A stretch of DNA of 64,000 nt from G963662655 sp963666875 (GTDB lineage Bacteria; Cloacimonadota; Cloacimonadia; Cloacimonadales; JAIOQZ01), in assembly GCA_963666875.2 (NCBI GenBank), contig CAXXPU010000012.1:62001-126000 (forward strand), given 5' to 3'. A program made the position numbers and the translations under genes. Of the stretch, positions 7,230 to 18,200 are shown in pieces. The notes under the pieces are model-generated. The model had not been told where the DNA came from. It saw only the letters and a program-made list of their open reading frames with translations, and searched no databases. Every line of letters starts with the position of its first letter. Positions within the stretch are counted from its first letter, which is position 1.

Positions 7230-10200
7230 ATGCGTAAAAGAAGATGGGGATTTTCGGTTGTTTTTCTGCTCATGGCCATCGTGTCTCTTGTTGCGGTCAA
7301 TCATTCGGGTACAATCGGAACAGAGACCTGGGTTGGCGGTTATACCCACTATATTCTGGACACCGTGACCGTTCCGGATGGGGAAACTCTGACGATCGAA
7401 GCGGGTGCCACGGTCGCGTTTTCGATCAATAAATCGCTTGTCATCAATGGACGTCTGATCGCAGATGGAACGTCTCTCGGTGAGATCACCTTTACTTCGG
7501 GATTACCCGATCCCCAGGCCGGCGATTGGGATCAGGTGCAATTCATCGAATGTGATCCGGGAACGACTCTCGACCACTGTGTATTCGAGTACGGCGGAAG
7601 TGGAACCAGCATGGTTTTTATCCATAATTGCGGCGAGAATATTTCGTTCAGCAACAGCTCGTTTTCCCATGCGACCGGAAGTGGCGTTTACATGTGGGAC
7701 CAGAGCACATCGCCATCGGAACCTTCTTTCAGCAACTGCAGCTTCAACAGCAACAGCAACTACGGGCTCGAATCGGGAACCAGCCTCTCGCTTCCGTACA
7801 TCTACAACTGCTCGTTTTCCAATAATACCATGTACGGAGCGTCGGTATTCGCCAACGGTCTCGACCGTGTCTCCGGGACGATCGGCATGGCCGGGAACGG
7901 ATATAACGTAATCCTGGTTTCCGGTAACAGCATCGGTACCGGAACGTGGAACAACGTCGGTGTTCCGTTTTACATGCACGGAAACGTCACAATCCCGGAC
8001 GGCAACACACTCACGATTCAAGCGGGGTGCGATCTCCGGTTCACGGGCGGGTATTACATCATCGTCTATGGAACGATGATCGCGGACGGCACACCAGGCG
8101 ATCATATCACCTTCACGACCGCCAGCGGGGCTATCTGGAACAGCATTCAGTTTATAGATTCCGACCCGGGATCGGTTCTCGACTACTGCGATCTTTCCTA
8201 TGGCGGTTCCGCAGGATCGATCATCTATTTCACCAACAACAACTCCGGAGTGACCATCTCGAACTGTACCATAACCAACAGCCACTCAAGCGGAATTTAT
8301 CTATACGACTATAGCGCTACACCATCCTCACCGACAATAACAAATACGACAATCGAGAATTGTAACGGCTACGGGATCGATTGTTCCAGCGGTACTTCGC
8401 TACCCTGGATATCGGATTGTACCTTCAACAACAACAGCGAATATGCAATGAGTATTTTTGCAACCGGGTACGACAGGCTCTCCGGAAACATCACCGGCAC
8501 CGGTAACGGCACACAGGGTATCCTGGTATTGAGCGGGGCAATCGGAACCGGCACCTGGCTCGCTTTCGATCTCCCCTTCTTCATGCACGGCGCATCGACG
8601 ATTCCGGACGGTAACACGCTTACTGTCGAACCGGGAACGCAGTTCAAGTTTACCGTCGGCGCCAGTCTCAAGATCGAGGGAGCCCTGATCGCCAACGGCA
8701 CCGAATCGGAACATATCGTGTTCACCTCGGCAAGCGCGACGCCGGCGCCCGGTGACTGGAATTATCTCTTCTTCTACCGTACCGATGCGGGAACCTCTCT
8801 CTCCTGGTGCGATATTCTCTATTCGGGAGGTTCCAACGGAAGTGTCTATATGCACGGTTGTCCCAACAATATAACCTTTACGAACTGCAATATTTCCAAC
8901 TCCGAATCGAACGGCGTTTTGATACACGATTACTATGAGGCAACCTCGAACCCAACCTTTACGAACTGCCAGTTCAACAATAACCTGGGCGTTGGGATCG
9001 ACGCATGGCAAGCCGTGTCTTTACCGAGTGTTATCGACTGTTCGTTCTACAATAACGGCATGTATCCCATGAAGCTGTGGGCATCGGGTACTCACCTCGT
9101 GAGCGGAACGCTCGATATCGACGGAAACAGCCCCGACGGAATCTATATTTATGGGAACGAGGTCAATACATGCACCTGGCCCAATTGGGATGTTCCGTAT
9201 TATGTCGGTGGAACCATCACCGTCAACGATGGACAAACCCTGACCATCGAAGCGGGTTGCGAATTCAAATTCACCAACACCTACGAAATCTACGTCATGG
9301 GCTGCCTTATCGCAGACGGAACGCCGGAAGAACACATCGTCTTCACTTCCGCGCAGGAAACACCTGCCGCGGGTGACTGGAGCTATCTGCGCTTCTATCA
9401 GGCGGAGGCGGGTGTATTGCTCGACTACTGCGATCTATCGTATGGAGGACACAGCAATACCAGTTTGTATATCCACGGCTGTCCGCATGAATTCACTATC
9501 TCGAACTGCACATTCTCCCACAGCGCCGCGGATGGTATCTTCCTTCACGATTACTATGAGGCCGTTTCGAGCCCGACGATCTCGAATTGCTCGTTCACCG
9601 ATAACGCCGGATACGGACTCAATGCCGAATATGGTGCGTCTTGCCCTTATATCACAGATTGTTCGTTTATAAATAATGGCTCTTACGCCATGAAGATATG
9701 GGGAAGCGGAGTTGGCAGAGTCACAGGCTCTCAGACAATCAGCGGCAACAATCCCAATGGCATTCTGGTGATGAGCGGAAACGTCAGTACATGTACGTGG
9801 TATAATTACGACGTTCCTTATTATCTGTCGGAAAGTATCTGCGTAACCGACGGCGAGACCCTGACACTCGAACCCGGGACCGAGCTCCAGTTCCTCAGTT
9901 CGTACGAGTTCCGCGTCGATGGCGCACTGATCGCGGATGGAACACCGGAAGACCATATCGTATTCACTTCTGCGCAGGATCCTCCCGCTCCTGGAAACTG
10001 GCGTTACATCTACCTCTACCAAGCCGACGATGGAACAATCTTCGATTATTGCGATATTTCCTATGGCGGTTCGAACAACGGAATGGTTTATATCCACAAC
10101 GGACCAAACAACTTTCCGATGACCAACTGCAACATCACCCACAGCGGAACCACCGGCGTCCGAATCAGCGACTACTACACAAGCTGGTCGTATCCCACTT

Positions 10201-12086
10201 TCGAGAACTGCGTTATCAGCGATAACAACGAGTATGGCGTCGATTGCAGCTCGGGAGGCTCCAATCCGTTCTTCATCGATTGTACGATAACCGGTAACGG
10301 CTATGCGCCACTGTACATCTGGGCATATAATATCGAAAGGGTATATTCGGGTAACAACCTCTTGAACAACGGACAAAACTGGATCCGCGTATTGAGTTCG
10401 GACATCGCCAATTCCACGCTCCGCAATCACGGCATTCCCTACAGCTTCTCAGGTAGCTGCAATTTGCTGGATGGCGGAACGGTCACAATAGAACCGGGAA
10501 CCGATCTCTGGTTCGACGACGGAACGGGATTCAATGTTTACGGCGCATTGATTGCGGAAGGAAGCGAAGAGAATCCCATCACCTTCACCACCAGCATGAC
10601 GGCACCCGGACCGGGCGGCTGGAGAGGACTCTACTTCGAAAACTGCGATTCCGGAACGTCCCTTGACTACTGCGAGGTAACCTACGGGGGAGATTGCAGC
10701 GCCAATATTTATGTCCACAACGCATCGAACATCACGATCGACAACTGCATCGTCACCGGCGGGTCACAGGATGGTATCTATTGCAGTGATTACTATTCCA
10801 GCCCATCCACGATGGTTGTTTCGAACACGACTGTGAGCGACAATGCCCATTATGGCATCAATGTCACGGGGGGATACTCCACGATCAGCATCTCCGATTG
10901 CGCGATTCAGAACAACGGACAAGCCCCGCTTCTACTCTACTCAAATCAAATTCAAGGTCTGGTGGGTTCCCTGACCTTCGGTGGAAACGGTGAGGAATGG
11001 ATCGTGATTTCCACCGGCGATCTCTACACCAACACCTGGCACGACTTCGGAATTCCGTACAGGATGACCAGTAGCAACTCGATATTGGCCAACAATACGA
11101 TGACTCTTGATCCGGGTGTCGCGTTATTGTTCGATAACGGGGCAAGATTGTCGGTTTACGGGGCTCTGGTCGCAAACGGCACATCGAGTCAGCACATCAC
11201 CTTCGATTCATCTTCTGAAGAACCGTCGGCCGGAAGTTGGAAAAATATCTATGTGTTAAATAGCACATCCGGATGCAGTTTCGACTACTGCGATTTCGCC
11301 AACGGCGGTTCATCCAATGCGCTTCTCGAGCTCAGGGGTGTGGGAGTCAGCACTGTCTCCAATTGCACATTCACTGGCAGCAGCAATAGCGGAATCATGG
11401 TCAACGACTATTACACAAGCGCAAGCTCTGTGACCATCTCAAACTGCGAGATACAGAATGCCGCCTCCAGCGGAATAATCATCCAGCACACCGGTACGCA
11501 GTTCATCAACAACTGCTACATTCACGATTGCCAGAACGGTCTCTACAGCACCCACGGCACCAGCCACTTCACGCATGGCAATGTCGTCACCGGTAACAGC
11601 GAATACGGTATCCGGCTTGTCGATAACGCCGGACTGTTGTTCGGCGGAGACGCGGATCACTGGAACGATATCTACGGTAACGGTATCTATAACTTCTACA
11701 ACGGCAATATCGATGTCGATGCCCCGTTCGTATATTGGGGAACGACCGACGCTTCCGCAATCGAAGCGTCCATCTTCCACGAGCCGGACAACGCCTCCCT
11801 CGGTCTGATCACGTTCTGGCCCTACATGGATCAGTCGCACGAGCACCAGTACAACCAGTCGCTGGATACACCATTGAATGTGAACATCGTCACATCGGGA
11901 GGAAGCTCTACGATATCGTGGGGCGCGGTCTCGGGCGCGACCTTCTACCGCGTCTATTCCTGCGACGATCCATACGCCGATTTCAGCCAGTGGACCCTCA
12001 GGCAGGACAACATCACCACAACCTACTGGATCGATCAGTTAACGCAGACCGACCAGTACTATCGGGTCGTGGCATGTAGCGAATAG
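7230..12086 (+). CDS. Large secreted right-handed beta-helix protein with seven repeat modules and C-terminal Fn3
   Basis: The ATG at 7230 is chosen over GTG 7218 because GGAGG (7219-7223) precedes it at normal spacing and the product then begins with a typical signal peptide (MRKRRWGFSVVFLLMAIVSL). The 1618-residue protein has seven modules of about 200 residues. Each opens with a (V/I)PDG-T-LTIEPG-type strand, continues with ADGT..HI.FTS, a DYCD.SYGG turn and N-rich beta-helix rungs (ISNCT, NN..YG), and ends with SG.....GTW. A final Fn3-like domain ends YYRVVACSE at the C-terminus. It is probably exported and surface-associated, as an adhesin or polysaccharide-binding protein. There is no T9SS sorting domain. 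Confidence 0.9.
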   Translation: MRKRRWGFSVVFLLMAIVSLVAVNHSGTIGTETWVGGYTHYILDTVTVPDGETLTIEAGATVAFSINKSLVINGRLIADGTSLGEITFTSGLPDPQAGDWDQVQFIECDPGTTLDHCVFEYGGSGTSMVFIHNCGENISFSNSSFSHATGSGVYMWDQSTSPSEPSFSNCSFNSNSNYGLESGTSLSLPYIYNCSFSNNTMYGASVFANGLDRVSGTIGMAGNGYNVILVSGNSIGTGTWNNVGVPFYMHGNVTIPDGNTLTIQAGCDLRFTGGYYIIVYGTMIADGTPGDHITFTTASGAIWNSIQFIDSDPGSVLDYCDLSYGGSAGSIIYFTNNNSGVTISNCTITNSHSSGIYLYDYSATPSSPTITNTTIENCNGYGIDCSSGTSLPWISDCTFNNNSEYAMSIFATGYDRLSGNITGTGNGTQGILVLSGAIGTGTWLAFDLPFFMHGASTIPDGNTLTVEPGTQFKFTVGASLKIEGALIANGTESEHIVFTSASATPAPGDWNYLFFYRTDAGTSLSWCDILYSGGSNGSVYMHGCPNNITFTNCNISNSESNGVLIHDYYEATSNPTFTNCQFNNNLGVGIDAWQAVSLPSVIDCSFYNNGMYPMKLWASGTHLVSGTLDIDGNSPDGIYIYGNEVNTCTWPNWDVPYYVGGTITVNDGQTLTIEAGCEFKFTNTYEIYVMGCLIADGTPEEHIVFTSAQETPAAGDWSYLRFYQAEAGVLLDYCDLSYGGHSNTSLYIHGCPHEFTISNCTFSHSAADGIFLHDYYEAVSSPTISNCSFTDNAGYGLNAEYGASCPYITDCSFINNGSYAMKIWGSGVGRVTGSQTISGNNPNGILVMSGNVSTCTWYNYDVPYYLSESICVTDGETLTLEPGTELQFLSSYEFRVDGALIADGTPEDHIVFTSAQDPPAPGNWRYIYLYQADDGTIFDYCDISYGGSNNGMVYIHNGPNNFPMTNCNITHSGTTGVRISDYYTSWSYPTFENCVISDNNEYGVDCSSGGSNPFFIDCTITGNGYAPLYIWAYNIERVYSGNNLLNNGQNWIRVLSSDIANSTLRNHGIPYSFSGSCNLLDGGTVTIEPGTDLWFDDGTGFNVYGALIAEGSEENPITFTTSMTAPGPGGWRGLYFENCDSGTSLDYCEVTYGGDCSANIYVHNASNITIDNCIVTGGSQDGIYCSDYYSSPSTMVVSNTTVSDNAHYGINVTGGYSTISISDCAIQNNGQAPLLLYSNQIQGLVGSLTFGGNGEEWIVISTGDLYTNTWHDFGIPYRMTSSNSILANNTMTLDPGVALLFDNGARLSVYGALVANGTSSQHITFDSSSEEPSAGSWKNIYVLNSTSGCSFDYCDFANGGSSNALLELRGVGVSTVSNCTFTGSSNSGIMVNDYYTSASSVTISNCEIQNAASSGIIIQHTGTQFINNCYIHDCQNGLYSTHGTSHFTHGNVVTGNSEYGIRLVDNAGLLFGGDADHWNDIYGNGIYNFYNGNIDVDAPFVYWGTTDASAIEASIFHEPDNASLGLITFWPYMDQSHEHQYNQSLDTPLNVNIVTSGGSSTISWGAVSGATFYRVYSCDDPYADFSQWTLRQDNITTTYWIDQLTQTDQYYRVVACSE

Positions 12087-12105
12087 TGCTTTCTCAAGCG
12101 ATCCG

Positions 12106-13953
12106 ATGAACATCAAGCTGCTCACGAATCGGGAAAACAGAGTTTTTCTTGATTGGGACATCGACGATAGAAGCTTTATTCAACCAAAAGGCTATCGTAC
12201 GAAGAAGCCACAGTATCGTCTGTTGCTCCGGCTTCAGGTGAAGAACACTTCGAACCGGGTTATCCACAGCCCCCGGTTCAGCATCGACGGCAAACCGCCG
12301 GATCGTATCGAGTCGCTGATATCGGCAGGCGATAAACCGACACAGCGTCAGAAAGCCTTGAGACTCTATCGACACTGGACGGACAATATCGTCCACTATC
12401 CCGTCGGAATCAAAGCCTGTCGGCACCCCTTTCTCCTGAACAACTACTGGGGATATAACGTCTGCGGATTTGCGGCGGCGTTTCTCAGCACGATTCTGCA
12501 AAAAGTCGGGATTCCGGCGAGAAAGGTTCCTGTGCAAGGGCATGTCGTTCACCAGTACGAAATCGATGACAGATGGATGATCCTCGATGCCGACCTCAAC
12601 TGCGTTTTCCGTATGCGGGACAACCGGCGCTTCGCCGGTTTCGACGATATTCTGAATGATCCGTTCCTCGTGCATCGAACCAACACCTACGGCAGGCACA
12701 GATCGTTCGATCTCGAACGTAACCGCTTCTGCGCCTCCCTGTACGACCGGAATTACACGCCGACCGAGAAACCGCCGTCCTACGAATGCGATGTTTTCGA
12801 ACGTTTATCCGCCTCGGTTACACTCTATCCCGGGGAATCGATCCAATACCGGTTTGGCGATACGGTCGAAGAACCACTTCGGGAATCCTCTTCTCCGCAC
12901 CCGAAAGAGCTTGGCGAAGCCTCCCTGATGGCAGTACAATATCACTTTATACCGCAAAATAGACCTGCGGACGATCACGGCGAAAAGACGCTGTACACGA
13001 GATATCCGATTTTCTGCATCCGGTTTTCCGAAACCGGTCGCGAGGTTCGTGTACCTTCCGATCGGATCGTGACGCACGTCACCATTCCTTCGAATGTCGT
13101 GGAAAAGATTACCTGCGACTGCCAGTGCAGCCGGATTGCGGCTCCGCGATTGATGCGCGGAACGAATACAATACGCTTGAACAGCCTCGATAGCGATATC
13201 GAAGCGGAACTCACGTTCGAGCTGGATTCCAACGTTGCCGCGATGAAACCTCCTCCTCCACCCGAGCTATCCGTGAAAGGTGTATATCGGGACGAGCCGG
13301 TGCGCTTCGGATGGAATCCCGGAGAGGCGCAAACGATCTGGATCCAGGTGTTCGGAGAGGATGAGCAGCCGCTGCTGGACTATGTTCGAGGCGCTGAAGA
13401 GACGATCGGATTCCATCCCGTGGAACAAACGTTCTTCGATAACGACGGGCAGTACCGCGTTCGCGCGAAACAGCAGATCGATGATATCTATAGCGACTGG
13501 TCGGACGATATCGCATTCAAGGTGAAAAAACCCGCTACGCCAGGGAATATCCGCATTTGGGCGGATGAAAACGGCGCGATCGTTGCAAGCTGGGAAGGTG
13601 AAGTGGGTTGCGAATATCTGGTTTTCGGCAGCAACCGCGTCGATTTCGTACCGGACATCTATTCGGATCGGGAACCGGTTAGCGGCATGGACGGCAATCT
13701 CGAAACCGAGCGCGTTTCAAACATGATCACATCCACCTGCGACACGGATGCCCGTTTAATTCTCCCCTGTGTTTATTACCGCATCGTCGCAAGACGGAAC
13801 GGCTTCCATTCCAATCCTTCAGTACTTGTCGATTTTTCACGGAACAGGGAATGGCGAGAACAGTTCAACCTTACGCCCCGCGTCCTGAGTACCCGTCATG
13901 AAATGGTCGGCGAAACGAACCGGTATCGATCGGCTATTCAACCGATAGAATGA
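12106..13953 (+). CDS. Transglutaminase-like (cysteine protease fold) protein with Fn3-like domains
   Basis: The 615-residue protein carries a transglutaminase-core domain (about 80-200) with a plausible Cys-His-Asp triad: C120 in GYNVCGFAAAF, H149 in GHVVHQYEID and D161 in RWMILDADLN. C-terminal residues about 390-600 have two Fn3-like beta domains. Such domains act as peptidases, transglutaminases or deamidases. No convincing signal peptide or Shine-Dalgarno sequence precedes the ATG, so the start is uncertain and the cellular location unclear. It follows the beta-helix gene by 19 bases, suggesting joint expression. Its 3' end overlaps the minus-strand methyltransferase gene by 20 bases. 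Confidence 0.75.
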   Translation: MNIKLLTNRENRVFLDWDIDDRSFIQPKGYRTKKPQYRLLLRLQVKNTSNRVIHSPRFSIDGKPPDRIESLISAGDKPTQRQKALRLYRHWTDNIVHYPVGIKACRHPFLLNNYWGYNVCGFAAAFLSTILQKVGIPARKVPVQGHVVHQYEIDDRWMILDADLNCVFRMRDNRRFAGFDDILNDPFLVHRTNTYGRHRSFDLERNRFCASLYDRNYTPTEKPPSYECDVFERLSASVTLYPGESIQYRFGDTVEEPLRESSSPHPKELGEASLMAVQYHFIPQNRPADDHGEKTLYTRYPIFCIRFSETGREVRVPSDRIVTHVTIPSNVVEKITCDCQCSRIAAPRLMRGTNTIRLNSLDSDIEAELTFELDSNVAAMKPPPPPELSVKGVYRDEPVRFGWNPGEAQTIWIQVFGEDEQPLLDYVRGAEETIGFHPVEQTFFDNDGQYRVRAKQQIDDIYSDWSDDIAFKVKKPATPGNIRIWADENGAIVASWEGEVGCEYLVFGSNRVDFVPDIYSDREPVSGMDGNLETERVSNMITSTCDTDARLILPCVYYRIVARRNGFHSNPSVLVDFSRNREWREQFNLTPRVLSTRHEMVGETNRYRSAIQPIE

Positions 13954-15118
13954 AACACTTGAGGTATTCGGTTTCCGGGCAGGACGGATTGACGGGGTGA
14001 TCGATCGCGGCGCCGCGCTGTTCGACGAGCCGTAGCGTTCTGCCGGCACGAATACCGGCGTGCTGCACGATCTCGCGGAACATCTCGCGCGTGACCCGTC
14101 CCGAGCAACTGCATGTGACCAGGTATCCGCCGGGTCTCAACAGCCGCATCGCCATCTCGTTGAGCGACTCGTATCCCCGGATCGCCTGCGACTCCGATCC
14201 CTTCGAGCGGGTAAATTTCGGAGGGTCCAGCACGATCAGATCGAATTGTCTTCCTGCGCTCTTCAGTTCGGGTAGAATCCGGAAAGCGTCGGCCTTTTGC
14301 CAGAACAGTCCGGTCAGGCGATTTCGTTCCGCGTTCTGTGCGGCGATATCCAGCGCACCGCTCGAGACATCGATGCCCAGCACGCTCTTCGCGCCGGAAT
14401 ATGCCATATTGAGCGCGAAGCCGCCGGTGTAGGTGCATACATCCAGACACTCCTTATCGTGGGCAAAATCCCGTATCCTGAGCCGATTTTCCCGCTGATC
14501 GTGATAGAAGCCGGTCTTCTGTCCCGTCGCCAGATTCACTTCGAACGCGATTCCGTTTTCGTCGATCACGACGGTGTCATCCGGCGTTCCGCGCAGATTA
14601 CCGTCGGTGATTTCGAGACCTTCCTCCTGCCGGATACCTTGCTCGGTTCGAAGCAGAATGCCCTTCGGATGCAGCTCCCGTTCGAGGATATCGAGGATCA
14701 AGTCCATTCTTCGGGCAAGCGCGAGCGAGGTAAACTGTACTACGAGGTTGTCCCCGTAACGATCCACGGTCAGGCCGGAGATTCCGTCCCCTTCGCTGAA
14801 TATCAGGCGACCGGAGATATCACCGGGAAGATTTTTGCGGTAGTTCAGTGCCTGCCGTATCTTGTACTGCCAGAATGCGTCGTCGAGGCGCACGTCATTC
14901 TTGAGGGAGTACATCCGCACCCGAATCTGGCTGTGTGAATTGAACAGGCCCCATCCGGCGAAGTCGCCCTTTGCCGTTTCGACGCGGACTTCGTCGCCGT
15001 CGATTGGATTACCCCTGATTGATCCGATCGCACCTGAAAACACCCACGGATGTCCGCCGAAGACGGGACCTTCGCGCCTAGGTTTCAGGCGAATGATTGC
15101 TGTGTTGTTGTTACTCAT
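13934..15118 (-). CDS. rlmI: RlmI/RlmK-type 23S rRNA (cytosine-C5) methyltransferase
   Basis: The 394-residue protein has an N-terminal PUA domain (about 5-75, with GHPWVFSGAI), a linking RlmI-type beta domain and a Rossmann SAM-dependent methyltransferase domain. Motif I is CTYTGGFALNMA and the catalytic motif is FDLIVLDPPKF. The late motif VTCSCSG supplies the cysteine region typical of m5C enzymes. By family it methylates 23S rRNA at a cytosine (C1962 in E. coli). It lies alone on the minus strand between two secreted-protein genes and overlaps the 3' end of the transglutaminase gene tail to tail. Confidence 0.9.
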   Translation of the reverse strand: MSNNNTAIIRLKPRREGPVFGGHPWVFSGAIGSIRGNPIDGDEVRVETAKGDFAGWGLFNSHSQIRVRMYSLKNDVRLDDAFWQYKIRQALNYRKNLPGDISGRLIFSEGDGISGLTVDRYGDNLVVQFTSLALARRMDLILDILERELHPKGILLRTEQGIRQEEGLEITDGNLRGTPDDTVVIDENGIAFEVNLATGQKTGFYHDQRENRLRIRDFAHDKECLDVCTYTGGFALNMAYSGAKSVLGIDVSSGALDIAAQNAERNRLTGLFWQKADAFRILPELKSAGRQFDLIVLDPPKFTRSKGSESQAIRGYESLNEMAMRLLRPGGYLVTCSCSGRVTREMFREIVQHAGIRAGRTLRLVEQRGAAIDHPVNPSCPETEYLKCFILSVE

Positions 15119-15161
15119 GGTTTTTCAATATGCGCAGCGAGTGTTGCTGTCAATGGAAATC

Positions 15162-15194
15162 AAAAAGCGGAGGAAATCTCTCCCTCCGCTTTTT
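15162..15194 (-). terminator. Rho-independent terminator of the GLUG protein gene
   Basis: On the minus strand, AAAAAGCGGAGG and CCTCCGCTTTTT form a 12-base-pair stem around a nine-base loop, with a T-rich 3' side. It lies 17 bases past the stop of the GLUG gene. The A-rich 5' side means it could work in both directions. Confidence 0.85.
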
Positions 15195-15210
15195 GTAGAA
15201 GATCAATGCG

Positions 15211-18200
15211 TTATCGGGTTATCAGGTTCTTGACGTCGCCCCAGCGGGTGCCGCGGAGCGAATCGCCATCGCGAAGCGTTCGGGTTGCGTCGGTGTCGAT
15301 AACGGTCTCGACCATATAGAACATGTAGTCGCTGTATTGCACGACCCTCGCGTGCGTGAATTCGCTTTCGATGGTGAACGTCAGGAAGAGGTAGTCGTCC
15401 TCGGTGGCATCGGGCGTCTCGCTGTAGAGGATCACGTATCCGTCGGGCGTGATGGTCTGCCCGGCTTCGTTTTGCGTCACTGCACCCCAGGTAATAATTG
15501 CGTCGTTGCCCTGGAGGTTCAGTTGCACATTCGCCGGCTCGAGCGGAGCGCTGGAGGTACCGGAGCCAGTCAGGGAAATGTTGAGTGACGGGGTGTTGTC
15601 GGCGTTGGATTCGATTAGAATGGCATCCGATTTATTGCCTGTCGAGAGGACGTCGAAAGAGATCAGGATGGAGCAGGCTTGATTCGGTTCCAGCGTCATC
15701 GGCAGACTTATTTCGCTGATGCCGAATCCCCGGTTGCCGTACTGCAAACCAAGCTGATTGATGATCAAATCGATTGTGCCGGTATTCGCAATGGTCAGCG
15801 TGGCAGTCAGCGGCGCCTGCCCGATGTACATGCCGCCGAAGTCGAACTCGATGTCCGAAAAGGAGATCATGCGGAAGAACTCCTGCCAGGAAAGATAAGG
15901 GTACCCGTCGTTGAGAGTACTATTGATGTTCCAAATCTCTTCGGTGCCGTTTTCCGTCTCGCCTTCGAAATCCCAGCCTGCGTTCGTGTAGGTCGATTGC
16001 GTCGTCATCTGGGCGGTTGTTTTACCGGTTCCGCCCTCGCTTGACGATTGTCCGCTGGTTGTAACGTCCCAAAAACTGTTCGTAACTTCGCCACCAATAT
16101 TCTCGCCGATCAATCCCCCGATGTAGAAAGTCCCGTCAACTGCTCCGGTCGAATAGCAATCAGTGATCCCGCCGTTGGTAATTGAACCGACCAATCCACC
16201 GGCATAACCGATGCCATCGACATCGGAGGCGGAGTAGCAATTGTCGATGTCAGCGCCCAGCGACCGACCGACCAAGCCGCCGCAGATATATTCGGCAGAG
16301 ACAGTGCCCGAAGAGAAGCATTCGCTGATCGTGCTACCCAAGCAGGTCAAGCCAATCAGTCCGCCGACAAGCTCGCTTCCCTCCACATCGCTTATGGAAT
16401 AGGACTTGTAAACGGAGCAATGATCGTCCGTCATCCCTATCAGGCCGCCGCATCGATCGTCTCCACAGACACTGCACATCGAATAGCATTCCGTTATAGC
16501 GGAAAAGTTGGTAACGCCGCCCAGCAAGCCTCCGCAATATTGCCCGCCGGTAATCGCTCCGGTAATGTGGCAGTTTTGAATGGAGGAATTATTGGTATAT
16601 CCCGCCAATCCTCCCGAATATGTGTCACCCGTAATTTGCGCATCCTTCAACCCGAGATTGGAAATGATCGCTACACTCAGCTTGCCGAACAGACCGACGT
16701 GCGTTTGATCGGGACGGTTGATATAAAGATTGTCGATTATATAATCCTGTCCATTGTAGCGTCCTGAAAACGCGGTCGTGTTGCTGCCGATTGGGATCCA
16801 CCCGGCACCATCGTTCAAGTCCTGGGTTGGGCTGGCGTCGATGTTGGCGGTCTGGATGAACCATGCGTTCCATGCAGTTGAATAGGAACTGATCCACAGT
16901 AAATCGTCGAAATCGGCGATTTGGAGGGGAAAGGTTTCCGTTCCGAGACCGAGCATTCCGGTATCCCCGACATTGTAGCGGGTAATTGCCGACACGGGGA
17001 TTTCGAGTGTGGGATTGTCGATCGCGTTGGAAGAGATCACGAGGGTGTCGTTAAAATCGCCGATCGTGTTCTTGGTGAAGCTGACGGTTATCGCAACCGA
17101 TCCGCCGGGGACGATCGTACAGGGAAGCGTAACGCCGGAGCGGGAGAATCCCTGTCCGCCCACTGCGAAGCTTATGCTGTTGATCAGCAGATAATCTACG
17201 CCGCTGTTGGAAACCGTCAGGCTGCCCGAGATTGATGTCTCGTTGTAGTGATAAGTACCCAGAACGAGCGAAGATGGATTTACGGAGATAAATGCCGAGT
17301 AGGATTGCCAGCTCTGGTAGGGGTAGCCGCTGTTGTTACCTCCGTCGATGCTCCAGTAGTCGTTGGAGCCGTTAGCTGTTTCGCCCGTGAAGTCCCAGCC
17401 GACGTCCGTGTAGGTGGATTTCGTTTTCATCTGTACGGTGGTCTTGCCGGTGCCGCCGGCGCTGGAGCTTTGTCCGCTGGTCTGCGTGTTCCAGAAGCTG
17501 GTCGCGACGCTGGCGTTGTTGTATCCGACGAGGCCGCCGGTGTTCATACTTCCGATTACTGAACCCACGGAGTAGCTATCCTGAATGTCTCCGCCGGGAA
17601 AATTCCCGCCCACCAGTCCACCGACATAGGATGTTCCCGAGACGTTGCCGATGGCGTAGCAATTGTACAGCGTGCTGGAATTGTTACCGGCGAATCCGCC
17701 GATATTGCTTGAACCAGTAACCGCGCAAGCGCTGTAGCAGCAGGAAGCTTCGTCACGTTTATCGCCGATCAAGCCGCCGACAACGTTATTGCCTGCGACG
17801 CTTCCCGTAGCGCAGCAATTTGTAACGGTTCCACTGAGGAAATTGCCGATCAGGGCACCTACGGTATTGTAAGCTTGAATATTCACGTTGAGGAGAATGA
17901 GGTTCGAAATCGTTGCACCGGAGACATAGCCGAAGAATCCCTGGTTGTTCCCTGCGGGACGGTTGATGGTGAGGCTGGTGATCGAATGTCCCTGCCCGTC
18001 GTAAGAGCCTTCAAAGTACTCGTGATCGATGGAGGAATTGCGATACCCCAGCGGCATCCATCCCGCGCCACTGTTCCAGGTGCTGGTCGCGCTGGCGTCG
18101 ATGTCATTTATTTGAATGAACCATTTGTTCCAGACGTTCTCGTTCTCGTAAATCCATTGGAGGTTGTCGAGCGAGGTTATTTGATAAGGGCTTGCTTCGG

